Positions 1 to 12,354 of a stretch of DNA of 64,000 bases are shown piece by piece; the first letter of the stretch is position 1, and each line of letters begins with the position of its first letter. Origin of the DNA: Arabidopsis thaliana (lineage: Eukaryota; Streptophyta; Magnoliopsida; Brassicales; Brassicaceae); assembly GCF_000001735.4 (NCBI RefSeq), contig NC_003076.8, positions 17,921,835 to 17,985,834 on the forward strand, written 5' to 3'. A program made the translations under genes and the position numbers. Below the pieces are notes generated by a model. That model was not told where the DNA came from, did no database searches, and saw nothing but the letters and a program-made list of their open reading frames with translations.

Positions 1-30
1 TTTTGGCGGTTTTGTTGCGTTTGCTTTTAG

Positions 31-1809
31 TTTTCTCAAAGAGAGGAAGGAGTGACTCATGTGTTAGTCACTGGTGGTGCTGGTTATATCGGGTCACATG
101 CGGCTTTAAGACTTCTTAGAGATTCATACCGCGTAACCATTGTGGTAACTTAGACTACTTTCAAAATTTTCAATAACTATTTGATGAAATTTGAATACAT
201 TAATTAACTTTTGTATCGCAACAGGACAATCTTTCGCGTGGAAATCTTGGTGCGGTTAAGACTTTACAGCAATTATTCCCGCAGACAGGAAGACTTCAGT
301 TCATTTATGCTGACTTAGGAGATCCCTTAGCGGTATCTTTTTATAACCTTTTGATATTTTTTATCCTTTGAAGGTTAAAAGTTTTGGTTTCTGTTTTTTT
401 ACTTATCCGTTGAATATATTTTCAGGTCGAGAAAATCTTCTCGGAGAATGCTTTTGACGCTGTAATGCATTTTGCTGCGGTAGCTTATGTCGGAGAAAGC
501 ACTCTTTATCCTCTAAAGTAGAGTTCTTATATATTCGTGCTATATATCTAAACATAGCTGCAAGAGTTTAGTTTTTTGGGTCTCATTGTTTACATATTTG
601 TTTATTGCAGATATTACCATAACATTACATCAAACACGTTAGGAGTTCTTGAAGCTATGGCTAGACATAAAGTAAAGAAACTGATATATTCTAGCACTTG
701 TGCTACATATGGAGAGCCTGAAAAAATGCCGATTACTGAAGACACTCCACAGGTAAATAACCTTAGAATTTGCGAGTGATGAAACCCCTTTCTCCGTGTC
801 TTTTTAATGGAAAATAATGTATCTAGGTACCGATTAATCCATACGGAAAAGCTAAAAAGATGGCAGAGGATATGATCTTGGATTTCTCAAAGAACTCTGA
901 CATGGCGGTTATGATCTTAAGGTTTGGTTTGGTTCTGTTCATTGAGTACTTTTTGTTCTTACTCTATGATCAATGAAACAATTATGCAAATATTGCTGAT
1001 GAACCTTATAAACTTTTGTAGATACTTCAATGTGATTGGTTCAGATCCAGGAGGTAGATTAGGAGAAGCGCCAAGACCCGAACTTCGTGAGCAAGGAAGG
1101 ATTTCTGGTGCTTGTTTCGATGCAGCTCGTGGTTTCATTCCCGGACTACAAGTAAAAACCATTATTAAAAAAAAACTATAACCTATAATCATATATTGCA
1201 ACATCCTTTATATGATATGGTTTGTGTAGGTGAAAGGAACGGATTACAAAACATCGGACGGTACTTGCATTAGAGACTATATAGATGTTACTGACCTCGT
1301 GGATGCTCACGTGAAGGCTCTCGAGAAAGCTCAGCCTCGAAAAGTCGGTATCTACAATGTTGGAACCGGAAAAGGTCTTGACTTTTAACATTTTCACTAC
1401 ACAATAACTCTGTTTTACTTCTTCTTATAACCGAAAGATTCTTAAGTCCAAACTAATCTCCAAAACATCCAGCTTCCATGTAGTCATCAAGAAGCTGATT
1501 TGTCTACTTCCATAATTTGAATTCATTGCACAAGATTTGAGTTACAATCTGACATTAACCGTTTTGTGGTTTGGTTAAACAGGGAGATCGGTTAAAGAAT
1601 TCGTTGAGGCATGTAAGAAGGCGACAGGAGTTGAGATCAAAGTAGATTTCTTGCCTCGACGACCGGGAGATTACGCAGAGGTTTACAGTGATCCAACAAA
1701 GATTTTGAAAGATTTGAATTGGACTGCTCGATTCACTAATCTTCAAGATAGTCTTCAAGTTGCTTGGAGATGGCAAAAAATTCATCCTCATGGATATAAT
1801 TCTTATTAA
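31..1809 (+). CDS. DUR: UDP-arabinose 4-epimerase (DUR/MUR4 type), 3' part of the gene
   Basis: This is a sugar-nucleotide epimerase of the extended short-chain dehydrogenase family. The family converts UDP-xylose to UDP-arabinose in the Golgi for cell-wall synthesis. Eight in-phase exons are readable: 31-144, 225-332, 426-517, 611-752, 827-921, 1022-1151, 1230-1374 and 1583-1809 (350 residues). The first begins just before the NAD-binding Rossmann motif [11 protein letters not shown]. Later exons carry YSSTCATYG and the catalytic YGKAK (Tyr-x-x-x-Lys). The C-terminal exon ends HGYNSY. The N-terminal exon or exons, expected to encode a type II membrane anchor, lie outside the window, so the gene is cut by the window edge and is not broken. 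The locus name (At5g44480) is inferred from gene order; the enzyme class is secure. Confidence 0.9.
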
Positions 1810-1959
1810 ACTAAAAAACAGAGCAAAACACATCACCTTAAAGAGCTTTTATTGTTTTCAATTTCGTTTTATAAATTGGCATAATGTTTTGTGGGCTATA
1901 TATAAAGAGTATATTTTACCAAACGATTAAACGCAGCGTTCCAAACTCTTATGAAGTTA

Positions 1960-1977
1960 TTGGGCCCTTCGGCCCAA
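1960..1977. promoter_or_regulatory. GGGCC palindrome between two tandem genes
   Basis: A perfect 7-bp inverted repeat, TTGGGCC-CTTC-GGCCCAA, lies 150 bp after the epimerase stop and about 220 bp before the F-box ATG. GGCCCA elements (site II) are common in promoters of housekeeping plant genes. This pair probably belongs to the F-box promoter, but a transcript hairpin in the epimerase 3' UTR is an alternative. Confidence 0.4.
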
Positions 1978-2200
1978 ATAAACAGAAATTAAGACTACTT
2001 TGAGAATCACAAAGCTTGAGGAGGGAGATAACCAATTGGCCACATGAACCTAAAACACTCTTTCTTTGCTTCTTCTCTGCCGTCTCATCTTCTAACACAC
2101 AATACCCTTTACGTGATTTCACTCGAGAGCTACTAATTTAAGGTTCTTTGATAATCTGTTTCTTAAATTTCTTGTGAGATTTTCGGTTCCATTTTGCGTG

Positions 2201-3754
2201 ATGGAGGAATCCGTGAAACGGTGTAGAGGTTTCTCAGATGCGAGAGAAGATTTGATGAGTAAATTAACTGACGCTTTGATATCTCAGGTACTCTTTTATC
2301 TTCCGACAAAGGAAGCTGTTAGTACTAGTGTTTTGTCCAGTAGGTGGAAAAGTGTCTGGCTTTTGATTCCTGACTTGGATTTGAACTCTAGTGCATTCCC
2401 AAGTAACAATGCATTTGTGGGTTTTATAGATAAGTTTATAGATTTCTCTAAGATAGAGAATTCATGTTTGCACAAGCTTAAGCTAAGTATTCGGAAGGAG
2501 CATGAGAATGATAACAAGTCTTGTGTCACGCGATGGATTGGTTTTGTGGCTACCCATAAACTTAAGCATCTTGATGTTGAGTGTCTTCTTTGGAAGAAAA
2601 AGTGTTTGGAAGTGATGCCATTAACCCTCTATATTACTCAGACGCTTTTTTACTTAAGACTCCATCGGGTATTGTTGGGTAATGTTGAGTCTATTTCATT
2701 ACCTTGTCTCAAGACTATGCATTTAGAACAAAATGTTTATGCCAATGAGACGTGTCTAGAGTTCTTTATCTCATCTTGCCCTGTTCTTGAAGATCTGAGT
2801 ATTGTTAGAAAGGTAGATGATAATGTAAAGGTTTTACGAGTGCTTTCCCAAACACTAACCAGTCTTTTTGTAGCTTTTGATTATGGTGAGCACCGTAGAG
2901 GCTTTCATGGGTATTATAGCTTAGACTTTGGAGTTTTGATTGATGCACCTAGACTAAAATATTTGAAGATCGGAGATGATATATCGCGGAGTAAAATCGT
3001 AAGCAATATGGATTCCTTAGCCAAGATTGAAATTGTTGGCCTCTTTTATATTGAACGTGCTTTTCATAACAAGGTGGCCCGTAACTTTTTCATCGGTATC
3101 TCCAGAGTTAGAGATATGATCATCTCTGACCGTGCTATGTGGGTATGTCAATGATAATCATATATATACATGTGATCACTAAATTTTACTTACCCATATT
3201 CTTATCTTTTTTTTTTTAATGTAAGCAGTTCATGTCTTTCTACTTCTTGAGAGAAGAATCAACACCCCAGTTTTGCAACCTGTCCAGTTTGGAAGTAAAA
3301 ATCTCATGGTCCCGAGGGATAAACCTGTCGATGTTTCTTGATAACTCTCCGAATCTAAAATCCATGGTCTTGGTGATTTATTGCAAAAACCTAGAGGTTA
3401 AACTTAATTAATCTTCGTTTAAAATGTTTTTGTTATATAATAAATCTACATATATTTTCATTAATCTTATGTATTTTGCAGAAGTCAGTAAGTTTCTCGT
3501 CCGTGCCTCAGTGTTTGTTATCATCCCTGGAGTTTGTAGAGATAAAAATCAGCAGATTCGGCATAATCTCTCTTGGAATTGGAATAGCAAGGTTCTTTGT
3601 AGAGAACTCAGTAGTTCTCAAGAAACTTGTTGTGCATTCGAGCCGTCCCATGCGTAAGAAAAGTTTGGTTGCCTTCGAGAATCTCCTTGCATTACCGAGG
3701 CGATCTAGCATGTGTCAAATCATATCTGTTGTTGACGGTTATAAAGACTTTTAG
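2201..3754 (+). CDS. F-box/LRR/FBD-domain protein
   Basis: Three exons (2201-3142, 3229-3396, 3482-3754) give a 460-residue protein. Residues about 18-60 form an F-box (LTDALISQVLFYLPTKEAV followed by TSVLSSRWKSVW). The middle contains degenerate leucine-rich repeats (KLKHLDVECLLW, LPCLKTMHLEQN, PVLEDLSI). The last exon is an FBD-type end (SSLEFVEIKI, KKLVVHSS). Such proteins act as substrate adaptors of SCF ubiquitin ligases; the substrate is unknown. The family is very large and fast evolving in Arabidopsis. I use the ATG at 2201: the same frame is open upstream but only to a GTG. The gene lies about 390 bp after the epimerase stop, on the same strand (probably At5g44490). Confidence 0.85.
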
Positions 3755-4516
3755 GCAGCTCTTTGATAAGACCAAAACTAGCATTTTTAGATATTTGGAC
3801 TTGGATTTTGATTTTTGTTGGAACTACATTTTGATGTTATGAGTGAAATTTTTATTTAAAGTAAAAGGTGACTAATAATTTGGAAGATTCAAAGATTGTG
3901 ATTCTGCCTCAAGTGGTTTGGTTCTCCAGCCGGGTCTTGCGGTGGGGAAAATGAGAGGTGTAGTTTGGCAGCGGATGACGCCTATCTGTTAGAACCATCT
4001 GGGAGGTAATCTATGAGTAGGGCTGTCATTTGGTCATGACCATGTCCATATGGCCGTCCGAGCGGACACTCTCTTTCTGTTGGCTTTGATGTTGCTATTG
4101 CAGCCATCTAGGTGTAACAAGCCAATGCATTCTTTTGTGAGCGCATTGGCCGATTAGATTAGCATCGATCAACATAGGTTTTTTCATAATATTTAGTATT
4201 GAATTTTTTATATGAGAGGTCACTGGTTAGTGCATAGCTCCTTCGTAAATCATTTATAGGAATCAAAAACAACCAAGATATGAGATGTGAAAAACATACT
4301 AATCCAAATGTGCAATTTAGTTAAAAATGTTATAGACAACTGTTAAGTAAAAATGAGGAAAAAGTGACCAGTTATTAATGATGTTATTATATCGTTGAAA
4401 AATTTTGATACAAATCGGAAACCTAATCGTATTTTCCAACTTAAACAAAGTAAAAGAAAAAAAAAAGAAAAAAAAGAAAGCAAAGGTTAACATTATTGGT
4501 TTCTAAGTTCTAATTT
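3755..4516. other. Spacer between convergent genes
   Basis: This holds the likely 3' UTR of the F-box gene and, at its right end, that of the minus-strand ECA1 gene. Positions about 3895-4140 are less AT-rich than the surroundings, but I found no coding frame or terminal repeats there. Confidence 0.5.
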
Positions 4517-4876
4517 TTAGTAGGAGGCTCCGCCAACAGTTTTTGAACATTGTTCCTTTAGCATAGGAGGAAAAAACGGATTGAACGGAAGTTGCGGAAT
4601 ACAATTGGTTTCGGCTTCCAAAATTGCTTTGCAACAAGCTGAACCTATCTTGCCGAACTTTTCTAAGAGTATGGATTGCGAAAACTCTACGATGCACCCT
4701 GGAATATTTATCACAGATGATAAACATTTTGTTATATCAGGTAATCCTGGTACACCGGGACTCGGTAGAAATGGAAATGGAAAAGGAAAAAGTGCCGGAA
4801 ATTGTGGTAATTGGGCATTTACAGACAATGCAATGCATAAAACCGCTAGAAATAAGATCACGTTTTTTATAGCCAT
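4517..4876 (-). CDS. ECA1-type prolamin-like small secreted protein (DUF1278)
   Basis: An intronless 119-residue protein. It starts MAIKNVILFLAVLCIALSVNA, a classic signal peptide, followed by a Pro/Phe-rich stretch (FPFPFPFLPSP). The mature part has six cysteines in the contexts TKC, PGC, ACC, NC and QC. This spacing fits the prolamin-like/ECA1 gametogenesis family, whose members are usually expressed in egg cells, synergids or pollen; EC1 proteins of this family act in gamete fusion. A specific role for this gene cannot be read from sequence. A frameshifted copy with its promoter lies at 22731-23335 in the opposite orientation. Confidence 0.8.
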   Translation of the reverse strand: MAIKNVILFLAVLCIALSVNAQLPQFPALFPFPFPFLPSPGVPGLPDITKCLSSVINIPGCIVEFSQSILLEKFGKIGSACCKAILEAETNCIPQLPFNPFFPPMLKEQCSKTVGGASY

Positions 4877-5115
4877 AATAAAAAAAAAAAATGTTTGAAA
4901 TATTCCAATATATAATTCTTTCTCGTGTTTGTTGTTGAGTGATAAACAATACTAAGATCAAATTTATTTATAGGGGAAGAAATGAACTATGGTGGTACTA
5001 ATTGAATTTGTCTTTATGAAACGTTTTTCAAATCTTTATTAGGTAATTTAATAACAGGCAGTTTCTTATTTTGATTGAGTGAGCAGTTTCTAAAATTAAA
5101 AGATAGTCCACAGCC
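4877..5115 (-). promoter_or_regulatory. Promoter of the ECA1-type gene, duplicated elsewhere
   Basis: Read on the minus strand this contains CCCCTATAAATAAA about 90 bp before the ATG. The same block, including 'taccaccat' and 'cttcccctataaataa', recurs upstream of the pseudogene at 22975. The near match extends over about 230 bp, so the duplication carried the whole proximal promoter. Confidence 0.6.
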
Positions 5116-5520
5116 ACACACCTCTATGAGAAATATTTATTACTTTACTATCGATGAGAGGAGATGATATATGTATAACCGAAATAATTCAGAGTTTAAT
5201 CCAATAAATCCAGTTAATATTAATCCTTCGGTGTTGGTAGATCTTTTGTTCGTTTCTCCCTTTTTTTTTATTCTACAGCAAAAATGGTCTCTTGAATCTA
5301 AAGACAATACTCTATGTACAATATCTCGGAGATTCAACGATTTAATAAAAGTTTAAAGAGAATAATAATAATTTTTTCGCTCTTAGACAAAAAGAAATCA
5401 TTAAAGTTTTTTCAATGAATAATAATAAATTTACAAAACTATACTATATAAATTAATTTGACAAATGGTGAAAAAAAAAAAAAGGCAATACACCTATGTT
5501 ATGTATAGCCTAACCCATTC

Positions 5521-5560
5521 TAACTAGGCCCAAATTGAAACAAAGCCCAACAAGAAGGAA
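5521..5560 (+). promoter_or_regulatory. Site II-like GGCCCA/GCCCA motifs upstream of SmB
   Basis: The stretch contains 'aggcccaaa' and 'aaagcccaac', 110-150 bp before the SmB ATG. GGCCCA site II motifs are typical of plant genes for translation and splicing factors, which fits the gene downstream. The assignment rests on the motif only. Confidence 0.4.
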
Positions 5561-5670
5561 AGTGTCATTCATTCTTTCTCGAATAAAACCGTAGAAATTC
5601 CCCCTCTTCCCCAATTCCACTGCCAAAACTCTTCGCTTAATTCTCCGGCGTATACAAGTCGCCGGCAAAA

Positions 5671-6435
5671 ATGTCGATGTCGAAGAGCTCCAAGATGCTT
5701 CAGTTCATAAACTACAGGATGCGAGTAACAATCCAAGACGGAAGACAGCTAATCGGAAAATTCATGGCGTTCGATCGCCACATGAATCTTGTTCTTGGCG
5801 ACTGCGAAGAGTTTCGAAAACTTCCTCCGGCGAAAGGTAATAAGAAGACGAACGAAGAAAGAGAAGAGCGTCGTACGCTTGGTTTGGTTTTACTTAGAGG
5901 AGAAGAAGTGATTTCGATGACTGTCGAAGGTCCACCGCCACCTGAAGAATCTCGCGCCAAATCTGGATCTGTAACCGCTGTGGCTGGTCCCGGAATCGGT
6001 CGTGCTGCTGGACGTGGAGTACCTACTGGTCCATTGGTTCAAGCTCAGCCTGGTTTATCTGGTCCTGTTCGTGGAATTGGTGGACCTGCTCCTGGAATGA
6101 TGCAGCCTCAGATCTCTAGACCACCACAGATTATTCGTCCTCCGGGACAAATGCCACCACAGCCTCCTTTTGCTGGTCAAGGAGGTCCTCCTCCACCTTA
6201 TGGTATGAGACCACCGTATCCTGGTCCACCACCGCCTCAGTATGGTGGACAGCAAAGGCCAATGATGATTCCTCCACCTGGTGGTATGATGAGAGGACCT
6301 CCTCCACCTCATGGTATGCAAGGACCGCCTCCTTCTCGCCCTGGAATGCCTCCCCCCGGTGGTGCTCCGATGTTTGCTCCGCCTCATCCTGGCATGCCAC
6401 CTGCTCCGCCAAATCACCATAATCAGCAACATTGA
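5671..6435 (+). CDS. SmB: Small nuclear ribonucleoprotein SmB
   Basis: A single-exon 254-residue protein. Residues about 7-85 form the Sm fold: Sm1 is [19 protein letters not shown] through [20 protein letters not shown], and Sm2 is [25 protein letters not shown]. SmB is one of seven proteins of the ring that binds the Sm site of U1, U2, U4 and U5 snRNA in the nucleus. The second half is the expected Pro/Gly/Met-rich tail with repeated PPPHGM and PPPG blocks. The ATG at 5671 starts [11 protein letters not shown], the usual plant SmB start. Arabidopsis has two close SmB genes; this is probably At5g44500. A shadow frame on the other strand across the proline-rich tail is not real. Confidence 0.95.
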   Translation: MSMSKSSKMLQFINYRMRVTIQDGRQLIGKFMAFDRHMNLVLGDCEEFRKLPPAKGNKKTNEEREERRTLGLVLLRGEEVISMTVEGPPPPEESRAKSGSVTAVAGPGIGRAAGRGVPTGPLVQAQPGLSGPVRGIGGPAPGMMQPQISRPPQIIRPPGQMPPQPPFAGQGGPPPPYGMRPPYPGPPPPQYGGQQRPMMIPPPGGMMRGPPPPHGMQGPPPSRPGMPPPGGAPMFAPPHPGMPPAPPNHHNQQH

Positions 6436-7450
6436 TTAGGTAGCTGTTTATCAAGTTTTGGAACACTACTTGATTATCCTTTATTATCTGCTGATGGTTG
6501 CTTGTAAGTGTAGCTTGGCTATGATGTGAGATTTGGTTGAAATTGAACTTATTTTGATTTAGCTTGGACTTGTGTAGTGACTGAAGTTTATAAATCATAA
6601 GTTAGCTGCAGTCTCTACTAGTCTGCTGATAGTTTATTTGTGAAACCTTTAACTTACACAAAAACTTTCTTGTAACTTGAACTGATAACTTACACAGAAA
6701 TTCTACTTAATTAGCCTTTATAATTTATCAGCAATTTCTAGTCTGCTTGGCCATGTGTGATTTGTGTGGAATTGAACTTGTCTTGATTAGCTTGGGCATG
6801 TGTTGTGAGTAGTAGTCTGCTCATGACTGTCTTAGCTTGCACAGTTTCTAGGTTGTTGATGAGTGCTTTGTTGTCAGTTGCTTTTCTTCTTATGTTTCCT
6901 TAAGAGTATGATCACTTTAAAAGGTTTGTTACTATAAAGCATTCTAGAATCATCACATTGTGAATCCTGTAACTTACACTCAGAAACTCTCTTGCCTGTT
7001 GTTCTAATGAGTTTGAAAAACCCTTATTACACTTTTAGAAGCATGAATAACTCATGATGAACTTCTCAGTTCACTTTTAAACGTGTTTAATATCTTCCCA
7101 ACTAGTAGAACCTTTATGATCCTTGTTTAAGGTTTGTTCGTGAATTTTGTTTTGGAAAGCTGTAGATGTTGTAGGGTTCATTAGCTATATTGGAAGAACT
7201 TGTGGATACATCTTTTTGCCCTTGCTCTCTGTTGGCATATGATATTGGATGATTTTTTTTTTTTAATATCTCTGTTAGAAAGATCTGCTAAGTACAATTT
7301 TCTCGATCTGGATTGTAGGAGTCACTTCATCTACAACGAAAGCAACATCCACATGATTGAGTTACCCCTCGGCTAGTCGTAGCGTTTTTCTCCGTGAAGC
7401 TCAGAGAATTGATGAGTTCATATTGGTGATTTCTCGTGGAAAAAGCAACT
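6436..7450. other. SmB 3' region with a diverged direct duplication
   Basis: No coding frame is recognisable. Two blocks, about 6511-6580 and 6745-6815, resemble each other (both contain 'attgaactt' followed by 'ttgattagcttgg' or a close variant). This suggests an old local duplication, perhaps in a long 3' UTR or a UTR intron of SmB. Confidence 0.4.
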
Positions 7451-7454
7451 GATT

Positions 7455-8135
7455 TTAGAAATAGTGAACTTGTAGGAGTTACAACCTTGCTCCATGAACT
7501 TGAATGTATTACTTGTAAAAGAGGCTCTCAATGGTTTTGACTGGCAATTCGGTTCTCAACATATATTAGGCTATGTTGCTGGTTATGTACGTAACAAATA
7601 TCTTACGGTAGTCTTACACTGGATCAGACACCCACCCTCCTAAACATGCAACTAAACATGCAAATCCCGATCGCTTGATCTAAAACTTCCGTAGAAGCTA
7701 ACCGTTTTTTTTTAATAATGAGTCCTTGTTCAACAACCCCACCGATCGTATCCAGGCCTTTGACCACATTATCTACGTAATTTTAAATAATCAAACATCG
7801 AGCGATGTGCGAGTTTACTATGCTGAAGGGAAAAGCTTTTACTGATTGATGCTTGGCATTGGAGTTTTGAGTATAGCATCAAGAATGTTCTGACCATTGC
7901 TAATGACTATAGGAAAATCCCTCCAAAAGGGCTTGCAACTCCTACAAACGAAACGAGTCTTCACACAATCAATAGAACCAAAACCCCGATAAATAATTTG
8001 TGAAAGAACCAGTTTCTCTTCCCTGCATTGCTTGAGTACAAATCATCTGTCTTCCCAGTCACGATAAACTAAATAAGAGTGCAAGTGAAAATGAAGAAGT
8101 CACTTACGGGGATTTTGACTCGTACTGGTCCTGCA
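7455..8135 (-). pseudogene. Degraded partial copy of the RPI-like gene
   Basis: Blocks in this stretch match the minus-strand RPI-like gene at 12.7-14.6 kb, in the same order and orientation. For example 'gaccattgctaatgactat' here corresponds to 'gaccatcactggtaactat' at about 13150. 'cacaatcaatagaaccaaaa' corresponds to 'cacaatcgatagaaccaaaa' at about 13265. 'caaccccaccgatcgtatcc' corresponds to 'caaccccatcaatcttatca' at about 12995. The copy covers only the last exons and downstream flank and has no usable reading frame. TAO1 lies exactly between parent and copy, which suggests the copying event also placed or rearranged TAO1. Confidence 0.75.
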
Positions 8136-8641
8136 ATTTAGATTTACAAGATCCTTTATTTCGATATGGTTCTGCAGACAATATCATTGTTAATAGAGGT
8201 TTAATTGTAAGATATGCTAATAGAGAGACCAAGGATTAAAGAAGATAAAGAAGACCAGAGGTTGGCAACAAGATCAAAATGCACTCGAGGAATGAAGTAA
8301 TATGCGTATACAAACATATACAAATACTTTTCATACAATGTTAGCTTCGCTGTAATATCTACATATAAACACATAGATGTATACTGTGACTTAATTGATA
8401 AATTATACATATTACCAACATCACATATATAGTAATGATAATCATACTAAGTGACACCACACAACATGCACACCAAACTTGTCAAATCGACCCAACTTTA
8501 AAAGAAAATGTTTCATCATATAGCATTAATGTATTTCAGCTCTTGTCATGCCCTAACTTCAGTCTAGTGTTTGTCTCAAATCTCAAAGACTGCAAAATAA
8601 CAGCCTCCACTGACCTCTGAAGCTCATGGACATAAAGGGAT
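8136..8641. other. 3' flank of TAO1
   Basis: AT-rich sequence with no recognisable gene. It should contain the 3' UTR and poly(A) site of the minus-strand receptor gene. Short open frames here show no conserved features. Confidence 0.5.
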
Positions 8642-11600
8642 TTAAAAGAGTTGGATTAGGCCGCATTCGCTTACCGCACACTTGTAACGATCAGCTCTGA
8701 ACTCCAAAACGAACTCACTGGAAGTCACCACTAGTTCAAATTCGAATGTATACAGATTCTCCATTAAAAGTGGACCTTGAAGATGGCTGCTTGGTGTGTA
8801 CAGAACAATGTGTCCATCTGGTTCTCGAGAAGTTACTAGATTCATCCCCCAATTTGGCCATTTGTTTTGACCCTCAACTAGCAAAAGGCAAGCTTTAAAT
8901 CTCAAAGATTGAAGAAGATACTTCTGGTTCAACTTCACTGTTAAAGAATCACCAGTAGCGCGGTACGTGAAGTATGCAGGCACTTTTTCACCTGGTAATA
9001 TCGCATTTCTACAAGCCGATGTCTGGATGATGAGATCTCTTGCTTCTTGATTCAGTTTGAAGCAGTTAGCGAAGTTGAGAACAATCTTTGGATTTTGAAA
9101 GAAGCAATCTAGTCTCTGCACCAGAGACTCACAATCTCCTGCATCTAGGATTAGGGAATCTGGAACCACGGGGTGCGAGACAAGATTGAGCTCTAGCAAA
9201 CTAGAGCAGTTACTGACATCTAAGTATGAGAGATTACTGATTCTCCAGATGGAGGAAGGGAGCTCTACCAAACTTGAACATTTCATAAGAGACAAACTTT
9301 GAAGATTAATGGCATTCTCAACCAAGGAAGGGAGCTCCTTTAGACTTGAGCATCCGTTTAGATACAATGATTGGAGATTAGTGATATTCCAAATAGATGA
9401 GGGAAGCTCCAGTAGATTCGAGCATCCATCAAGATACAATGTATCGAGATTAGTGGCATTCTCAATAGTGAAGGGGAGTTCCATTAGACTTGAGCAATCA
9501 CTGAGATACAATGATTGGAGATTAATAACATTCCCAATAGAGGGGAGCTTCACCAGACTTAAGCATCCACTGAGATTCAAATCTTCGAGACGAGTTAAAT
9601 TTAACATAGAAGAAGGGCATTCCATCAAACTCGAGCAATTCAGTAGATGCAATTCCTTGAGATTAGTGTTATTTCCAATAGAGGAAGGGAGTTGCACCAG
9701 ACTTGAACATCCATCAGCATATACTTTCTTGAGGTTAACAATATTCCCGATGGAAGAGGGGATCTCCAGAAGACTTGAACAACCACTGAGATTTAACTCC
9801 TTGAGACTAGTGACATTCCCAAAAGAGGAAGGGAGTTTCACCAAACTCGAACATCTATTGAGAAACAACTTTTTTAGATTTGTGAGATTCCCAATAGAGG
9901 AGGGGAGTTTCACCAGACTTGAGCAATCAATAAGATCCAATTCCAGTAAATTAGTGGCATTCCCAATGGAAGAGGGAAGCTCCACCAAGCTTAAACAATT
10001 TATGAGTCTCAATTCTTGGAGATTAGTGGCAGTAGAGAAATCAGGAAGCTCCTTCAGGTTTACACAAAAACTCAAATCCATCCATTTGAGGTTTCTAATG
10101 GGCTGTCCAGAAAAATAAAGGCAGCATGAATATATTGTGAACATAGAGTAAAGATCATATGGCTTCAAACACACACATATACACTTTTAAACAATTGGAT
10201 AATAATAGCAATGACTTACTTCATTTCCGTCCCACAGCTTCTCGAGCATGCTGTCTCGCATGTTTATTTTGACAAGGAACTCCGGATTAAACTTGGGAGG
10301 CAAACATGTCAGTGGATAACGTTCCCAATGAAGTAGTCTAAGTTTTCGAGATATATGGCTCAAACCTTGCGGTAAGTACAATATGTCGTGACAACGATCA
10401 CCATATGGATGGTGGAATCTTAAGAACTGGAGATTGCACATTCTTTCAAAGGCTCTTTCACTAATATTTATTACGCCCTCGATTACACCAGATAACTCAA
10501 GATCTATGCCTATAAGAGTTCTGGTACCCTGAAATGGATCAAAAGAAATAAGTATACTATTTGTACAGGCCAAAGACAATGAAGGACAAATATTAAAACT
10601 TACCGTATCATCAGTGAGTACTTCACAAATATCTTCAGTATCAACCAAGAACTGACGTTTCCCAGGCTTATGAATAGATTGCTTACGAACAATGTCTAGG
10701 CCTAGTTGTACTAGCAAATTATGCATCTCTATATTTCCCAAGTTCAAAGATAAGAGAGATTTATCTGCCAAGATTTGGAGCCCTTGCCTCATATCTACAG
10801 ACTTCTTTGCAAGAAATACTTCCAATGTCTCAATCCTTTCCCTTCTGAAAAAACAGGTTATGTGAAGAAATAAATCTTTCTCTTGTTCAGCTAAGGAGTT
10901 GTAACTGAACTTCAAAACGCTCTCAATATCATCGTCAAGGCTGGTCCTTAGCCTTGGTATTGATTTCGCCCACTCCTGCTTCGACATTCGCCGTAAATAT
11001 GATCCCATAACCCTTAGTCCTAACGGGAGTTTACCAGCAAGTGTTGTAACCGTCCGAGCAATCTGCTCAAAACCAACTTTAGGGGACTTCTCACCAAAAG
11101 CATACATGCAGAAGATTTCAAGAGCCTCATCAGAAGTTGGAAAATCAACTTTGTAAATATACTTGATCCCATGAGCTTTTAAAAGTTTTAGATCTTGAGT
11201 TACGACAATAATGCGACTTCCAAGGCCAAACCATTGTACATCTTTCGCCATGGCATCAAGTTGTACTAACCCATCGACGTCATCAAGAACTAGAAGAACT
11301 TTCTTGTCCTTCAACCTCTCTTGGGCAACACCTAAATGAGGAACCACCATATCTTTCTGGTTAATCATCTGAGACAACAATTCTTTCTGTAACTGCAGCT
11401 TTGCACTGTACTCATCGTGACAAGGTCTTGGATAACGTACTTTGATGTTGTCAATGATTGCGCCCAGTTGGAACTGATGAAAGAGTTTGTTATATAGAAC
11501 TCTGGAGATGGTCGTCTTGCCAATACCAGCAGGACCCCAAATCCCTATCATTCTCACTTCTTCCAGATCAAGTTGTAACAACGAAGTTATCTCCGTCGTA

Positions 11601-12354
11601 TGAGCTTCAATGCCAACAAACTCATCAAAATCCTTTGATGGCGTAAAACTCAACACATCGGAGACATCTTTTGAGATTTTAATGATCATATCCGCTTCGT
11701 TTTCCCTGAAAGTAACAATATATATCATATTTGGAGTTCATATAATCATACATATATACAAGAAAAGTATGACACAAATTATGCATTAGAGAGGAAAAAC
11801 TACCAGTTGCGAGAATCCTCCCCGAGTATATTTGCAGCGCTGGTCAAAGCTTGCTTCCATCTCTGTACCATCTCCTCTGGTCTTCCAACACAAGTTTTTT
11901 TAAAAACCTTCCCAAAATCTCCCTTCTGCTTCCTCACATCAGATGGATCCACATCATAAAAAACGGTCATCACTGTTTGACCCAACTCTTCTCTGCATTT
12001 CATAATCTCCACCAATTCATCAAGACACCACTTCGAAGAACCATAGTTCCTCGAAAGCAAGATGATCGCGATCTTAGATCCTCTAATAGCCTGTAAGAGC
12101 TCAGGACCAATGGATCCTCCTCTCTTCATCTCATTATCAATGAACGGTGTGATTCCGTTTCTTTGAAACTCCTTCTGAATGTGACTGAGCAAGCCTTTGC
12201 GGACATCTTCCCCACGGAAGCTCAAGAAAACAGGGTGCAACCAATTTTGAGACAAAGAAGAAGGGGGAGATGAAGAAGATAGAGAAGAAGAAATATTCTT
12301 ATTTCTTTTACGAAATCTGAATATTCTATAAACCAAGAAACATGAAGAATCCAT
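8642..12354 (-). CDS. TAO1: TIR-NBS-LRR disease resistance protein TAO1
   Basis: Four exons in gene order (12354-11804, 11705-10604, 10528-10220, 10102-8642) give about 1140 residues. Exon 1 is the TIR domain (HPVFLSFRGEDVRKGLLSHI, with RGSKIAIILLSRNYGSS and catalytic-type SKWCLDELVEIM). Exon 2 is the NB-ARC: P-loop GPAGIGKTTISRVL, kinase-2 KKVLLVLDDVDG, RNBS-B GSRIIVVTQD, GLPL as GKLPLGLRV, and an MHD-like MHNLL. Exon 3 carries the linker and first LRRs. Exon 4 holds more than ten regular LRRs of about 24 residues (LPSSIGN.TNLKEL.L..CSSL) and a C-terminal jelly-roll-like tail. TIR domains hydrolyse NAD+ in immune signalling. TAO1 is known to add to recognition of the Pseudomonas effector AvrB. 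The exact N-terminus is inferred. Confidence 0.92.
9230..10060 (-). repeat. Tandem LRR-coding repeats of TAO1, period about 72 bp
   Basis: On the minus strand a unit of about 72 bp (24 codons) encoding SLVxLPSSIGNxTNLxxLxLxxC recurs more than ten times with high similarity. One unit (KLPSIGNVINLQ) lacks one residue. The regularity favours unequal crossing-over and makes repeat number a likely polymorphism between accessions. Confidence 0.8.

Noticed and set aside
6055-6598. Long minus-strand frames opposite SmB (125 and 155 codons)
   Set aside because: They are shadows of the SmB proline-rich repeat: biased composition, no family, and wholly inside a known exon.
9309-10118. Plus-strand 269-codon frame opposite the TAO1 LRRs
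   Set aside because: The periodic sequence mirrors the LRR repeats on the other strand; shadow frame.
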